From an uncultured Actinomycetes bacterium (GTDB lineage: Bacteria; Actinomycetota; Acidimicrobiia; Acidimicrobiales; Ilumatobacteraceae), in the NCBI GenBank assembly GCA_937927625.1, contig CALBSD010000097.1:44974-108973 (forward strand): 64,000 nt of DNA, written 5' to 3'. Numbering within the stretch: the first letter of the stretch is position 1; each line of letters begins with the position of its first letter. Shown piece after piece: positions 25,307-33,772 of this stretch. The notes beneath the pieces were generated by a model that saw only the letters and a program-made list of their open reading frames with translations, was not told the origin of the DNA and ran no database searches. The translations under genes were made by a program, and so were the position numbers.

Positions 25307-25312
25307 TATTCT
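25307..25312 (+). promoter_or_regulatory. -10 hexamer TATTCT of the marR-like gene
   Basis: Ends 6 bases before GTG 25319; no ribosome site is present. Supports the GTG start over ATG 25334. Confidence 0.55.
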
Positions 25313-25318
25313 TTCTCT

Positions 25319-25810
25319 GTGGACATTCAGCAGATGATTGAAGAGACAATCTCCACGTGGAAGTCCGAACGGCCAGATCTTGACTTCGCCCCAATGGCCC
25401 TTGTTTTGCGCCTGGGAACCATTGCAAAAGTGGGTATCGAACGTACGGAACAAGCGTTGGCTCCACTCGGGATCACTGTTGGCGAATTTGACGTTTTGGC
25501 CACCATTCGACGCCATGGGACTGGAGCGGAACTCACCCCGTCGACCCTCGCAGAATTGACCCTCATTTCTCAGAGTGGTCTGACAAATCGAATTCGCCGT
25601 TTAACAGATGCAGGGCTTCTGACTCGGCGGGTGAACGAAAGCGACAAACGAAGTTTTGCACTTCGTCTCACCGCCAAGGGAATAAAGACAGTGGACAAAG
25701 GAATCGCAATCGTTGTTGCTCTGGATTCCGAATTTATGAAAGTGTTAACTCACACATCTACTTCATCTTTAAAAAAGACATTGGATGAACTCCTCAGGGG
25801 AATGGATTGA
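25319..25810 (+). CDS. MarR-family transcriptional regulator
   Basis: This 163-aa protein has a winged helix-turn-helix over about residues 45-125: LGITVGEFDVLATIRRHG, then LTPSTLAELTLISQSGLTNRIRRLTDAGLLTRRVNESDKRS split as recognition helix and wing, then AKGIKTVDKG. Helical ends form the dimer interface. MarR proteins commonly repress divergent catabolic operons and release DNA on binding a phenolic ligand. Its position opposite an extradiol dioxygenase operon, with a palindrome between, fits that role. The GTG start is supported by TATTCT 6 bases upstream. Its stop overlaps the next gene's start. Confidence 0.85.
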   Translation: MDIQQMIEETISTWKSERPDLDFAPMALVLRLGTIAKVGIERTEQALAPLGITVGEFDVLATIRRHGTGAELTPSTLAELTLISQSGLTNRIRRLTDAGLLTRRVNESDKRSFALRLTAKGIKTVDKGIAIVVALDSEFMKVLTHTSTSSLKKTLDELLRGMD

Positions 25811-26247
25811 AAATGATTGAGCATGTAGTGGAACAGTGGCACGCGCACATGAAGGGTGAATTGAAGAATGGTCTCGACATTCTTCTCGACGACGATTGCG
25901 TCTTCCTCTCCCCGATCGTCTTTTCACCTCAGAAGGGCAAGGACATCACAAAGCTGTATCTCATGGCCGCAGGTCAAACTCTCCCCGGCGAGAAGAATGG
26001 CTCTGCTGATGCCAGTGCACCAAAGGATGATTCCAAAAAGTTCCGCTACACCAAAGAAGTGATGTCAGGGAATACCGCAGTTCTTGAATTCGAAACGTAC
26101 GTCGAAGGCAAGTACGTGAATGGCGTTGACATCATCACGTGTAATGACGCCGGAAAAATCACTGAATTCCGAGTGATGATTCGTCCGCTACAAGCAGTGA
26201 ATCTTGTGCATCAGCAAATGGCTGCGATGTTGGAAAAGATGAAGTAG
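25807..26247 (+). CDS. NTF2/SnoaL-like protein
   Basis: A 146-aa single-domain protein with the alpha+beta cone architecture of nuclear transport factor 2-like proteins: an N-terminal helix pair with EQWHAHMKGELKNGLDILLDDDCVFLSP, then strands with AVLEFETYV and VDIITCNDAGKITEFRVMIRP. Such domains act as hydratases, isomerases or small-ligand binders. Two starts are possible: TTG 25807, 6 bases after AGGGG and overlapping the marR stop as TTGA, or ATG 25813. TTG fits the ribosome site better. Co-transcribed with the MarR regulator and probably related to the divergent catabolic operon. Confidence 0.75.
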   Translation: MKMIEHVVEQWHAHMKGELKNGLDILLDDDCVFLSPIVFSPQKGKDITKLYLMAAGQTLPGEKNGSADASAPKDDSKKFRYTKEVMSGNTAVLEFETYVEGKYVNGVDIITCNDAGKITEFRVMIRPLQAVNLVHQQMAAMLEKMK

Positions 26248-26252
26248 ACGAA

Positions 26253-26855
26253 TCAGATCGGCTTGAATGTTGCCAGGATTGATTCAACAGAAACTCGGTC
26301 CCAGGCGGCTAGGTCATAGGACTGCGAATTCATTTCAGCCATATTGCGGCTATTGATCTGTCCCATCGCCCATAGGCCCAACATCTTTGAATCCAGGTCG
26401 TTGCGAACCCACCCCTTGACCTGGCAGTCATGAATCAATTCGCCAAACTGCGTTGCAACCTCAAGATTCACCTGGTTGACAACCTCAGCCAGATGTTCAC
26501 TTGATTGTGCGCTACCCCACACATTGACTCGAACTGCACGTGCAGCGTGACGTTCAGGGCGGTACACACCGGCAAATAACTGGCGAAGTGCTTTCTCGAA
26601 CTCGTGAGCATTTGTTGCAACTTCAACCATCGCTCGGAATGGCAAGAACATCTCGATGTAACTTCGGCGATAACGCTCGGCTTGGGCCGCATCAACAAGT
26701 TCCTTGCGATTCTTGAAGAAGTGATACACCGATGGTTCCCGAACCTCAGCTTGTTCAGCGATGTTGTGAACTCGCACGGATGCCTCGCCGCCACCATCGA
26801 TCGCTTCAATCGTTGCCTCAATAAGGCGAGTACGGGTGTCGAGGGGCTGGGACAT
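26253..26855 (-). CDS. TetR-family transcriptional regulator
   Basis: This 200-aa protein has an N-terminal TetR helix-turn-helix: TRTRLIEATIEAIDGGGEASVRVHNIAEQAEV (given here in outline, residues 7-38) followed by EPSVYHFFKNRKELVDAA, the recognition helix and the invariant Y-H-F. The C-terminal ligand domain is generic. It converges on the NTF2-like gene with a 5-bp gap and follows the DUF1003 gene on the same strand, but has its own TANNNT promoter. Target unknown; nearby acyl-CoA dehydrogenase is a possible one. Confidence 0.82.
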   Translation of the reverse strand: MSQPLDTRTRLIEATIEAIDGGGEASVRVHNIAEQAEVREPSVYHFFKNRKELVDAAQAERYRRSYIEMFLPFRAMVEVATNAHEFEKALRQLFAGVYRPERHAARAVRVNVWGSAQSSEHLAEVVNQVNLEVATQFGELIHDCQVKGWVRNDLDSKMLGLWAMGQINSRNMAEMNSQSYDLAAWDRVSVESILATFKPI

Positions 26856-26861
26856 CCTCCC

Positions 26862-26867
26862 AATTTA
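26862..26867 (-). promoter_or_regulatory. -10 hexamer TAAATT of the TetR gene (leaderless)
   Basis: The complement of 26862-26867 ends 6 bases before ATG 26855. The intervening GGGAGG directly abuts the ATG, too close to serve as a ribosome site. Confidence 0.5.
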
Positions 26868-26934
26868 CTATCGGGTAACCAGGAGTTTGTTAACGGCAAA
26901 TAAATAGTTAGTGCTTATCAAGACTGCAGAGGGT

Positions 26935-27459
26935 TTAGCCCTTGCGAGATTCGTCGATTGCTTCTCCACATAACTTCTGAACATGTGCAATGTCGATGTT
27001 CAGTTTCTCGCCTAGGTGTACGAGCCAAATTAGTGACTGCAGGTTTGATTCAAAGTCAACTTGAGATCGCAAGTCAGAACGAGCAGCTTGACGATTCTGG
27101 CTCACCATCACAAAAGTGGAGAGAAAGATTGCTTCAAGGCTGACAATCATTGTGAGCAAACCGAATGGGAAACCATCAAAGTGTTTACTGCCGAAAACAT
27201 TCGTGACGTTCAGAAGAATCCACACACCAAACCATGCAGCGTGGAGATAAACAAAACGAAGCGAGCCGGCAAACTTTGTCACCTTGTCTGCAATTTTGTC
27301 CTGAACATCTCGGAGGTCTTTGACGTACTTCCAGTGGCGTCGCTCATCGGCAACTTTCCAATGCTCAAGATTGAATACTCGTCCATCTTCCAAACCGTCC
27401 ATCTTGTCGATGATGCGGCAGGCGTTACAGTTCAGATGGTCATGCGTCTCAGTTGTCAT
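26935..27459 (-). CDS. DUF1003 membrane protein
   Basis: This 174-aa protein has a soluble N-terminus with CNAC (Cys14-x-x-Cys type pair), an amphipathic stretch KIADKVTKFAGS, and two TM helices (FVYLHAAWFGVWILLNV, FPFGLLTMIVSLEAIFLSTFV) followed by MVSQNRQAARSDLRS. This is the DUF1003 signature. Function unknown; sometimes linked to metal or magnesium transporter genes. The long upstream extension of the frame is rejected because it would run into the acyl-CoA dehydrogenase gene. ATG 27459 has TACGGT exactly 6 bases ahead. Confidence 0.85.
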   Translation of the reverse strand: MTTETHDHLNCNACRIIDKMDGLEDGRVFNLEHWKVADERRHWKYVKDLRDVQDKIADKVTKFAGSLRFVYLHAAWFGVWILLNVTNVFGSKHFDGFPFGLLTMIVSLEAIFLSTFVMVSQNRQAARSDLRSQVDFESNLQSLIWLVHLGEKLNIDIAHVQKLCGEAIDESRKG

Positions 27460-27465
27460 AAACGA

Positions 27466-27471
27466 ACCGTA
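27466..27471 (-). promoter_or_regulatory. -10 hexamer TACGGT of the DUF1003 gene (leaderless)
   Basis: The complement of 27466-27471 ends 6 bases before ATG 27459, in the 52-bp gap after the acyl-CoA dehydrogenase stop. Confidence 0.5.
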
Positions 27472-27511
27472 GTTCGCCCATTTGATGAACGGAGTTAATT
27501 GAAAGCTGGAA

Positions 27512-28765
27512 TCAGCCGTGGCCAGGAATGTTCTTCCATGGACCGCCGTCTGCACGTGGTTCCTTTGGAAGACCGAGCACCTGCTCACCAACTATGCCAC
27601 GCTGCACCTGGCTGGTACCGGCGTAAATCGTGCCGGCACGTGCGTTCAAGAACACACCGACCCAGTTAGCACTGTCGTTTGGTGATCCTGGTGAGTCGGT
27701 GGTGAATGCAGTGTGTGGTCCTTGTCCAACCGGCACCATTGCATCTGCACCAAGAATGTCAACTGCCAATTCAGTGACTTCCTTGTGGTATTCGCTCCAC
27801 CACAACTTGCCGATGGATGCATCAGAACCAGGCTGACGACCATTCATAAATGCTGTCAATGCGCGGTAACCAAGGAAGCGCATGATTTCGACTTTGGTGT
27901 GTGCCTTTGCAAGACGTTGACGAATGTATGGATCGCTAGTCATGCCCTTTTCTTTTGCAAGACCAGTGAGCTTGTCCAGTTCGCCGCGGAAAGAAATGCT
28001 GCTCACAGCAGCTGCTGCGCCACGCTCGTTACCGAGAAGTGTCATTGCGACCATCCAGCCACCATTGACTTCGCCAACAACGTTTTCCTTTGGACAACGT
28101 GCATCAGTGAAGAACACTTCGTTGAATTCTGAGTCCCCCGACATCATCTTGATGGGGCGAACTTCAACGCCAGGCTGACGCATATCAACCAACAAGAAAG
28201 AAATACCGCGGTGCTTCACTTCGTCTGGAGCAGTACGTGCAAGAACGAAAATATGGTTTGCAAGATGACCTGCAGATGTCCAAATCTTTTGACCATTAAT
28301 GATCCACTCATCACCATCAAGAACTGCGCGACAACCAAGGTTGCCCAAGTCGGATCCAGCTGCAGGTTCTGAGTAACCCTGACACCAACGATCTTCACCG
28401 GAGAGTACGCGTGGCAAGAAGTGACGCTTCTGCTCTTCTGTGCCAACAGCGATGATGGTGTTACCTAACATGCCGATTCCGAATCCGTCGTTTGGTCCAC
28501 CCGATGGAACACCTGCACGTGCGAACTCTTCTGCAATCACAAGTGACTCGATGTGTGAGAGACCAGCGCCGCCGTATTCCTTTGGCCATGTAACGGCAAG
28601 GAGACCTTCAGCGGACAACTTCTTGCGCCACTCTTCTGTCCAGGCAGCAGCATCGGCATGGTTCAAAGCACCGATGCCTTTCCAGTCTTTGGGAAGGTTT
28701 GCTTCGAGGAATGCCCGAATCTTTGTGCGAAAGGGGGCGGCCTGTTCTGGGTACTCAAAATCCAT
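27512..28765 (-). CDS. Acyl-CoA dehydrogenase
   Basis: This 417-aa FAD enzyme carries out alpha,beta-dehydrogenation of an acyl-CoA. The N-terminal helical domain contains WKGIGALNHADAAAWTEEWRKK and VTWPKEYGGAGLS. The middle beta-domain has QGYSEPAAGSDLGNL and WIINGQKIWTSAG (FAD and substrate contacts). The C-terminal helices end in IYAGTSQVQRGIVGEQVLGLP. In classic members the last motif is YEGTSE with a catalytic Glu; here Ala replaces it, as in actinobacterial FadE subgroups that place the base elsewhere, for example in branched-chain or steroid side-chain enzymes. TAAGGT lies 6 bases before the ATG. Confidence 0.9.
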   Translation of the reverse strand: MDFEYPEQAAPFRTKIRAFLEANLPKDWKGIGALNHADAAAWTEEWRKKLSAEGLLAVTWPKEYGGAGLSHIESLVIAEEFARAGVPSGGPNDGFGIGMLGNTIIAVGTEEQKRHFLPRVLSGEDRWCQGYSEPAAGSDLGNLGCRAVLDGDEWIINGQKIWTSAGHLANHIFVLARTAPDEVKHRGISFLLVDMRQPGVEVRPIKMMSGDSEFNEVFFTDARCPKENVVGEVNGGWMVAMTLLGNERGAAAAVSSISFRGELDKLTGLAKEKGMTSDPYIRQRLAKAHTKVEIMRFLGYRALTAFMNGRQPGSDASIGKLWWSEYHKEVTELAVDILGADAMVPVGQGPHTAFTTDSPGSPNDSANWVGVFLNARAGTIYAGTSQVQRGIVGEQVLGLPKEPRADGGPWKNIPGHG

Positions 28766-28771
28766 GTCGTC

Positions 28772-28777
28772 ACCTTA
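28772..28777 (-). promoter_or_regulatory. -10 hexamer TAAGGT of the acyl-CoA dehydrogenase gene (leaderless)
   Basis: The complement of 28772-28777 ends 6 bases before ATG 28765. No ribosome site. Confidence 0.5.
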
Positions 28778-28853
28778 TGCCACAAGGGCGCGAAGGCTTT
28801 CCTTGGACACCTCGTCGCCTGCTTCCTGCAGTGGGAGTCGCCCCATCCCTGCC

Positions 28854-28859
28854 TAGGCT
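28854..28859 (+). promoter_or_regulatory. -10 hexamer TAGGCT of the DUF4395 gene (leaderless)
   Basis: Ends 6 bases before GTG 28866, with no ribosome site. Confidence 0.5.
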
Positions 28860-28865
28860 GAAAAG

Positions 28866-29369
28866 GTGACCAAGTTACTCGGCTTTCCAGAAGAGGTGAA
28901 CGACACCTCCGCACGCATCGTGGCGGCCGGGGCCGTTTCTATGGCAGTTCTTTATGCCGCCTTTGGTTGGGGCCTCGTTCTCATACCTCTTACATATGGC
29001 TTCTTTGCACGCGTCGTATCGGGACCCCAGTTCAGCCCCCTCGGGCTCTTGGCCACCAAGGTCATCACCCCTCGCCTCACCTCCATCAATCACCGCATCT
29101 TGCCCGGGCCACCAAAGCGGTTCGCACAGGGTGTTGGCGCACTCTTCAGCGGCACGGCATCGGTGCTCTTCCTCCTTGATCTCAACACTGCCTCTCGGAT
29201 CGTCGCCGCAGCTTTGGCTGGACCCGCATTCTTAGAGGCAGCATTCGGATTCTGTGTTGGTTGCAAGATGTTCAACATCTTGATGCGCTTGGGAATTATC
29301 CCCGAGAGCGTTTGTGCGGAATGCAGCGACATCTCCGTGCGTCTTGCTCGCCAGACACCAACTGCATAA
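28866..29369 (+). CDS. DUF4395 membrane protein
   Basis: This 167-aa integral membrane protein has about four TM helices. Recognisable DUF4395 features are the start GFPEEVNDTSARIVAAG, a long central loop with SPLGLLATKV and PGPPKRFAQGVG, and a C-terminal FCVGCKMFNIL followed by CAEC. The FC-x-x-C pair near the membrane suggests a thiol-redox role. In actinobacteria DUF4395 genes often neighbour thioredoxin or sulfurtransferase genes, but none is here. It is divergent from acyl-CoA dehydrogenase and 60 bases upstream of a P-type ATPase gene. Confidence 0.86.
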   Translation: MTKLLGFPEEVNDTSARIVAAGAVSMAVLYAAFGWGLVLIPLTYGFFARVVSGPQFSPLGLLATKVITPRLTSINHRILPGPPKRFAQGVGALFSGTASVLFLLDLNTASRIVAAALAGPAFLEAAFGFCVGCKMFNILMRLGIIPESVCAECSDISVRLARQTPTA

Positions 29370-29429
29370 CTACATTTCACAATGCACCCACGGGACTCTC
29401 GAGCCCCACACCACTACTGTTGAGCGTTA

Positions 29430-31751
29430 ATGAACACCGCTGGATTGTCGTCTGCTCAAGTTGCCGAACGCATTGCGGCCGGTCAAGTCAATGTTGCCGA
29501 CACCGCAACATCTCGCAGTATCACTGACATTCTTCGCGCGAACGTCCTCACGCGTTTCAACGCAGTGCTGGGTGTTCTCTTCGTCATCGTTGTCATGGCG
29601 GGCTCAATCGCGGATGCAATGTTCGGATTTGTTCTCATTGCAAACTCTTCCATTGGTGTCATTCAAGAGTGGGGTGCGAAAAGAAAACTTGATCGTCTTG
29701 CGTTAATGCACGCTCCCACTGCAACAGTGATTCGTGATGGCGCACCGATTGATATCCCCACACAAGAAGTAGTTCTCGGCGACCTCATCATGTTGCGCGC
29801 GGGAGATCAAATTCCTGCTGACGGAACAGTTGTTGACGGAACGGGACTAGAAGTCAACGAAGCAAACCTCACAGGCGAGATGGATGCTGTTCCCAAAGAC
29901 ACAGATGATCAAGTGATGTCTGGAACCATCGTCACCGCTGGTGTGGGGCGATTCATTGCAGAATCAGTAGGAACTGATGCGTACGTTCACCGCATCTCTG
30001 CTGAAGCAAAAGTATTCACGCGTGCACCGTCGGAAATTCAAAACTCCATTAATCAACTTCTGAAGTACATCACGTGGGTGTTGGTATTCGCTGCGCCACT
30101 ACAGGTGTGGTCGCAGTTCCGACTTGATGAAGTCAACAACTGGAGAGACTCCGCCATTCGCGCCGTTGGCGGCTTGATTGGATTGGTTCCGGAGGGTCTT
30201 GTATTGCTCACCACACTTGCATTCCTCAGTGCGGCATTGAAGCTGACTCGCGAACAAGTTCTGGTGCAGGAACTTCCTGCGGTGGAAGGTCTCGCGCGCG
30301 TGAACGTCGTTTGCATCGACAAGACTGGCACTATCACCACCGGCAACATTGTCTTTGAAGGCATTGAGATCCTTGATGGAACCGAAGATGCAATTGTTCG
30401 TGCGGCACTGGGCGCACTGGCCGATGACCCCGCTGCAAATAACACCCTCGCCACAATCGGCGATGCCGTGCATCCACCATCAGACTGGATTCCTGGCGCG
30501 CTGATTCCTTTTGATTCTTCGCGCAAATGGAAAGCCAATTCCTACGAGGGTCGCGGTACTTGGTACCTCGGTGCACCGGAGATGTTGGCGGGTAATAACA
30601 CTTCGCTTCTCTCGCGTGTTGCAGAACATGCCGACACTGGTCGTCGAGTCATGCTCGTCGCACATTCATCGATAACCGCACCGACGACCGATTTGCCTGC
30701 AGACCTCACAGCCGTCGCAATTGTGATGTTGCGTGAGGAAGTCCGTGGAGATGCCGCAGAAACTCTTGCTTATTTCCGCCAGCAAGGTGTTCGCGTCATC
30801 GTGATCTCTGGCGATAACCCACATACTGTCGGCGCCATTGCACGCACTGTGGGTCTCGATGTGAAGGAACCCATTGACGCACGCACCATGGGAACAACAG
30901 TTGAGGAAATCACTGAGTCACTCAAGCGCGGCAATGTGTTCGGACGCGTGACACCAGAACAAAAGCGCACCGTTGTGCAGGCGTTGCAGGAACAAGGTGA
31001 AGTTGTCGCAATGACAGGCGACGGCGTGAATGATGCCCTCGCCTTGAAGCGTGCAGACATTGGTATCGCAATGGATAACGGTGCGCCAGCCACAAAAGCG
31101 GTTGCACAACTAATTCTTCTTGATGGGCGTTTCTCTCATCTTCCTTCAGTGTTAGCAGAGGGCCGTCGCGTGATTGGCAACGTTGAACGCGTTGCCAACT
31201 TGTTCCTTGCGAAAAACGCCATGAGTCTCGTTGCAATCGTTGGCGCTGCAGTTGCAGGAATTCAGTTCCCGATTCTTCCGCGCCACATGACATTGCTCTC
31301 CACCGTCACCATCGGCATTCCCGCGTTCATCCTCGCTCTTGGACCGAATCCTCAGCGATACGTGCCGGGTCTCCTTCGACGAGTGATCTCTTTTGCTGCA
31401 CCCGCCGGCGCAATCGCCGGTATCGCTGTCGTTGCAGCGAATGCTGTCTCCGATGACAACTCAGGAACAGGCGCAACGTTGGCAGCTCTCATGAGTTTCT
31501 TCGCGATTCTGTTCATCTTGTCGCAGCCCATTAAGGGCTGGAAGCTCGCACTGCTCCTCACCATGATTGGAATGGCAAGCGTCGCCTACGTCTCTCCGTG
31601 GGGATCAAACTTCTTCGGTTTCACACACAATGCAACGATGATTGTGCGCTCCGCCATTGTTGGTGGCGCTGCAATGGTGTCAATCGGTGCGATTAACCGT
31701 TTGCGGTCACGCTTGCTCGCGGGAAGACCCGCAGGAAGTTCCCTGAGTTGA
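29430..31751 (+). CDS. Cation-translocating P-type ATPase (CtpE-like)
   Basis: This 773-aa inner-membrane ion pump has an actuator motif NLTGE (146-150), TM4 with VPEGL (253-257, the PEGL of Ca-type pumps), phosphorylation site DKTGT (Asp297), and hinge MTGDGVNDALALKRADIG near 526-543, with ten TM segments in total. The lack of a heavy-metal CPx motif or N-terminal metal domains, and the order of motifs and length, resemble mycobacterial CtpE, a calcium importer; Ca2+ is therefore a guess, not shown. Its last 59 bases overlap the convergent amidohydrolase gene. TACTGT lies 9 bases before the ATG. Confidence 0.88.
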   Translation: MNTAGLSSAQVAERIAAGQVNVADTATSRSITDILRANVLTRFNAVLGVLFVIVVMAGSIADAMFGFVLIANSSIGVIQEWGAKRKLDRLALMHAPTATVIRDGAPIDIPTQEVVLGDLIMLRAGDQIPADGTVVDGTGLEVNEANLTGEMDAVPKDTDDQVMSGTIVTAGVGRFIAESVGTDAYVHRISAEAKVFTRAPSEIQNSINQLLKYITWVLVFAAPLQVWSQFRLDEVNNWRDSAIRAVGGLIGLVPEGLVLLTTLAFLSAALKLTREQVLVQELPAVEGLARVNVVCIDKTGTITTGNIVFEGIEILDGTEDAIVRAALGALADDPAANNTLATIGDAVHPPSDWIPGALIPFDSSRKWKANSYEGRGTWYLGAPEMLAGNNTSLLSRVAEHADTGRRVMLVAHSSITAPTTDLPADLTAVAIVMLREEVRGDAAETLAYFRQQGVRVIVISGDNPHTVGAIARTVGLDVKEPIDARTMGTTVEEITESLKRGNVFGRVTPEQKRTVVQALQEQGEVVAMTGDGVNDALALKRADIGIAMDNGAPATKAVAQLILLDGRFSHLPSVLAEGRRVIGNVERVANLFLAKNAMSLVAIVGAAVAGIQFPILPRHMTLLSTVTIGIPAFILALGPNPQRYVPGLLRRVISFAAPAGAIAGIAVVAANAVSDDNSGTGATLAALMSFFAILFILSQPIKGWKLALLLTMIGMASVAYVSPWGSNFFGFTHNATMIVRSAIVGGAAMVSIGAINRLRSRLLAGRPAGSSLS

Positions 31752-32880
31752 ACTTGTCAACCGAGGCCTGCGGCACATCTTGCATGCAGGATTCGAATCG
31801 AGCAATCGGGTCACGTCCACCTTCGGTGTGTGGGTAATCGCTCGAGAACAAATACAAGTCATCATTTGAATGCGCAATGAGGCGCGCAACATCTTCGAAG
31901 ACAAACGGTGTGAACGCCATCTGCTCGGTGATTTGTTGCGATGGAGGACGACTAAAGCTCTTCAATCGCTCGTCCACCTTTGAATATGCCTTGTGCGTCT
32001 GATCGAGACGGACCAACATCTCTGGCACCCAACCGGCACCAAGTTCAACAGATGCCATCTTCAAACCAGGGAACTCTTCAAGAACTCCGTCCATGACCAT
32101 CATGCCGATGAATGTTTCGATGCCCTGATGCAACACCACTGCATCACGCGCACGAACATTCTCACCGCCGCCCATCCAGTCCTTTGTGACTGTGCGACCG
32201 TTGTTGTTCCAGGCTGGTGGAAGTTGCAATGGATTTCCACCAACGTGGAAGACCAATGGAACCTGAGCTTCTTGCAACAGTGCCCAAATAGGGTTGTAGT
32301 CAACGTGCGTTGGTGAACGATCTCCAGCAAGGCGATGTGGAATCCACATTGCTTCAAGGCCATTGTCGAGAGACCACTTCACTTCTTCAAATGCAAGTTC
32401 GGGATTCTCTAAAGGAATCGCTGCAACGCCCATGAGTCGATTGTCGATGGAACAGAAATCTGCCATGTGACGGTTGTGGGCACGAGCGCCGCCGTAACGA
32501 AGACGATCTTCAATTTTCTTTGAAGGAGAAAACGGCATGTGCAAGCTATGTGTTGCGAACACAATCTGTTTGATGAAACCGAGCATGTCGTTTGCGATGA
32601 CGCGGTCTTCTCTGTCGAATGCACCAAGAGCTTGAATCTCTTTCACTTCAGTAATCATGCGATCGCCAAGTGCAACAAGAGAATTCCTGTGGTCATCCGA
32701 ATGACGTGATCCGTTTGCAGTGATCACAGCAACTTCTTCATCAGTCACCAATGAACGGCCGTAGTCAACAAGTGGAAGTTCTTCGCGAATATCCGGATCG
32801 GCGTACTTCCTCAAGAAATCCGGAAGCTCCATGATGTGTGTATCCGCGTCATACAAAATGCGGTCGCCTGCATAGGTCAT
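31693..32880 (-). CDS. Amidohydrolase family (amidohydrolase_2) metal-dependent hydrolase/decarboxylase
   Basis: This 395-aa TIM-barrel enzyme starts with YDADTHIMELPDFL, the D-x-H metal pair of the superfamily (Asp13, His15). It continues with LVFHVGGN (metal His after strand 5), SVELGAGWVPEML and the C-terminal FSSDYPHTEGG (catalytic Asp). PF04909-type members include aromatic decarboxylases such as gamma-resorcylate or ACMS decarboxylase and lactone hydrolases. The frame is open a further 49 codons upstream, but GGAGGGGG just before ATG 32880 is decisive. The 3' end overlaps the convergent P-type ATPase gene by 59 bases. Confidence 0.85.
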   Translation of the reverse strand: MTYAGDRILYDADTHIMELPDFLRKYADPDIREELPLVDYGRSLVTDEEVAVITANGSRHSDDHRNSLVALGDRMITEVKEIQALGAFDREDRVIANDMLGFIKQIVFATHSLHMPFSPSKKIEDRLRYGGARAHNRHMADFCSIDNRLMGVAAIPLENPELAFEEVKWSLDNGLEAMWIPHRLAGDRSPTHVDYNPIWALLQEAQVPLVFHVGGNPLQLPPAWNNNGRTVTKDWMGGGENVRARDAVVLHQGIETFIGMMVMDGVLEEFPGLKMASVELGAGWVPEMLVRLDQTHKAYSKVDERLKSFSRPPSQQITEQMAFTPFVFEDVARLIAHSNDDLYLFSSDYPHTEGGRDPIARFESCMQDVPQASVDKFNSGNFLRVFPRASVTANG

Positions 32881-33004
32881 TGTGGGTCCCCCTCCACTCT
32901 TGAATTGGCTATCACGCCAACATTGCAGAACGGTAGCACCAGTAATTGTCATTACGGCGAGGTGAACATCTAGATGAACGCCTTCTTTTTGGGAAGTGGT
33001 TTTA

Positions 33005-33010
33005 TACCAT
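33005..33010 (+). promoter_or_regulatory. -10 hexamer TACCAT of the phnY-like gene (leaderless)
   Basis: Ends 6 bases before ATG 33017; no ribosome site. It supports this start over GTG 32996. Confidence 0.5.
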
Positions 33011-33016
33011 GAGCAC

Positions 33017-33772
33017 ATGCCCGTCACGCCCGCCCAGATTGACTCATACCGCCAAAACGGCTGGCTTCTGTGTCGCCCATTTGACAGTAACGATGTACGA
33101 GATCTCCAGCAGTGGGTGTCAGAGGTTCAATCTTGGTCCGACGAAGGCGACTGGCTGCACTATCGAGAAATGACCCCTGACGGACCCAAGCTCTGCCGCA
33201 CCGAAAATTTCATTCCCTTTCATGAGTCGTTGCGCAACATCCTGACAACAGGTCTTGTCCTCGACATTGTTTCAACATTGATGGGCGAACCTGCATCGTT
33301 GTACAAGGAAAAGATCAACTACAAGCTCGTTGGTGGCGCTGGATTTTCTCCGCATCAAGACGCACCCGCTTATCCATTTATCAAGACATCAATCTCTTGC
33401 ATGATCGCAGTTGATGCAAGCAACAAGACAAATGGATGCCTGGAAGTGGTCAATGGAAAACACCAAGAAATTCTTCCGATGAACGATCGCGGTTGCATCG
33501 TTGATGAATGGGTTCACGATCACGAATGGAATTCGGTTGAGATGGAGCCGGGAGAGGTTCTATTCTTTCACTCACACACTCCACATCGCAGTGGTCAAAA
33601 TAAATCTTCAAGAGATCGCCGTGCCATCTATCCAACGTTTAACTCCGCACGGGAAGGCAATTTGCGTGATGCCTACTACGCAGAGAAACTCAGAATCTTT
33701 CGTGAAACTCAACATTCCGCAGGCACTGTTCGCTTATCACTCATCAATGATTTTGAAGGAATTCCCGTATGA
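33017..33772 (+). CDS. phnY: Fe(II)/2-oxoglutarate oxygenase, PhnY/TmpA-like (phosphonate alpha-hydroxylase)
   Basis: This 251-aa phytanoyl-CoA dioxygenase-fold enzyme has metal ligands His113 and Asp115 (SPHQDAPAY) and His190 (HTPHRSGQN), with Arg201/202 downstream for 2-oxoglutarate. The segment EKINYKLVGGAGF before HQD and NGCLEVVNGKH after it match PhnY/TmpA enzymes, which hydroxylate carbon 1 of 2-aminoethylphosphonate or its trimethyl analogue. It overlaps the next gene, a PhnZ-type oxygenase, by 4 bases (ATGA), so the two steps are translationally coupled. The substrate (aminoethyl versus N-methylated phosphonate) cannot be read from sequence alone. No phosphonate transporter is in the window. 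Confidence 0.82.
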   Translation: MPVTPAQIDSYRQNGWLLCRPFDSNDVRDLQQWVSEVQSWSDEGDWLHYREMTPDGPKLCRTENFIPFHESLRNILTTGLVLDIVSTLMGEPASLYKEKINYKLVGGAGFSPHQDAPAYPFIKTSISCMIAVDASNKTNGCLEVVNGKHQEILPMNDRGCIVDEWVHDHEWNSVEMEPGEVLFFHSHTPHRSGQNKSSRDRRAIYPTFNSAREGNLRDAYYAEKLRIFRETQHSAGTVRLSLINDFEGIPV

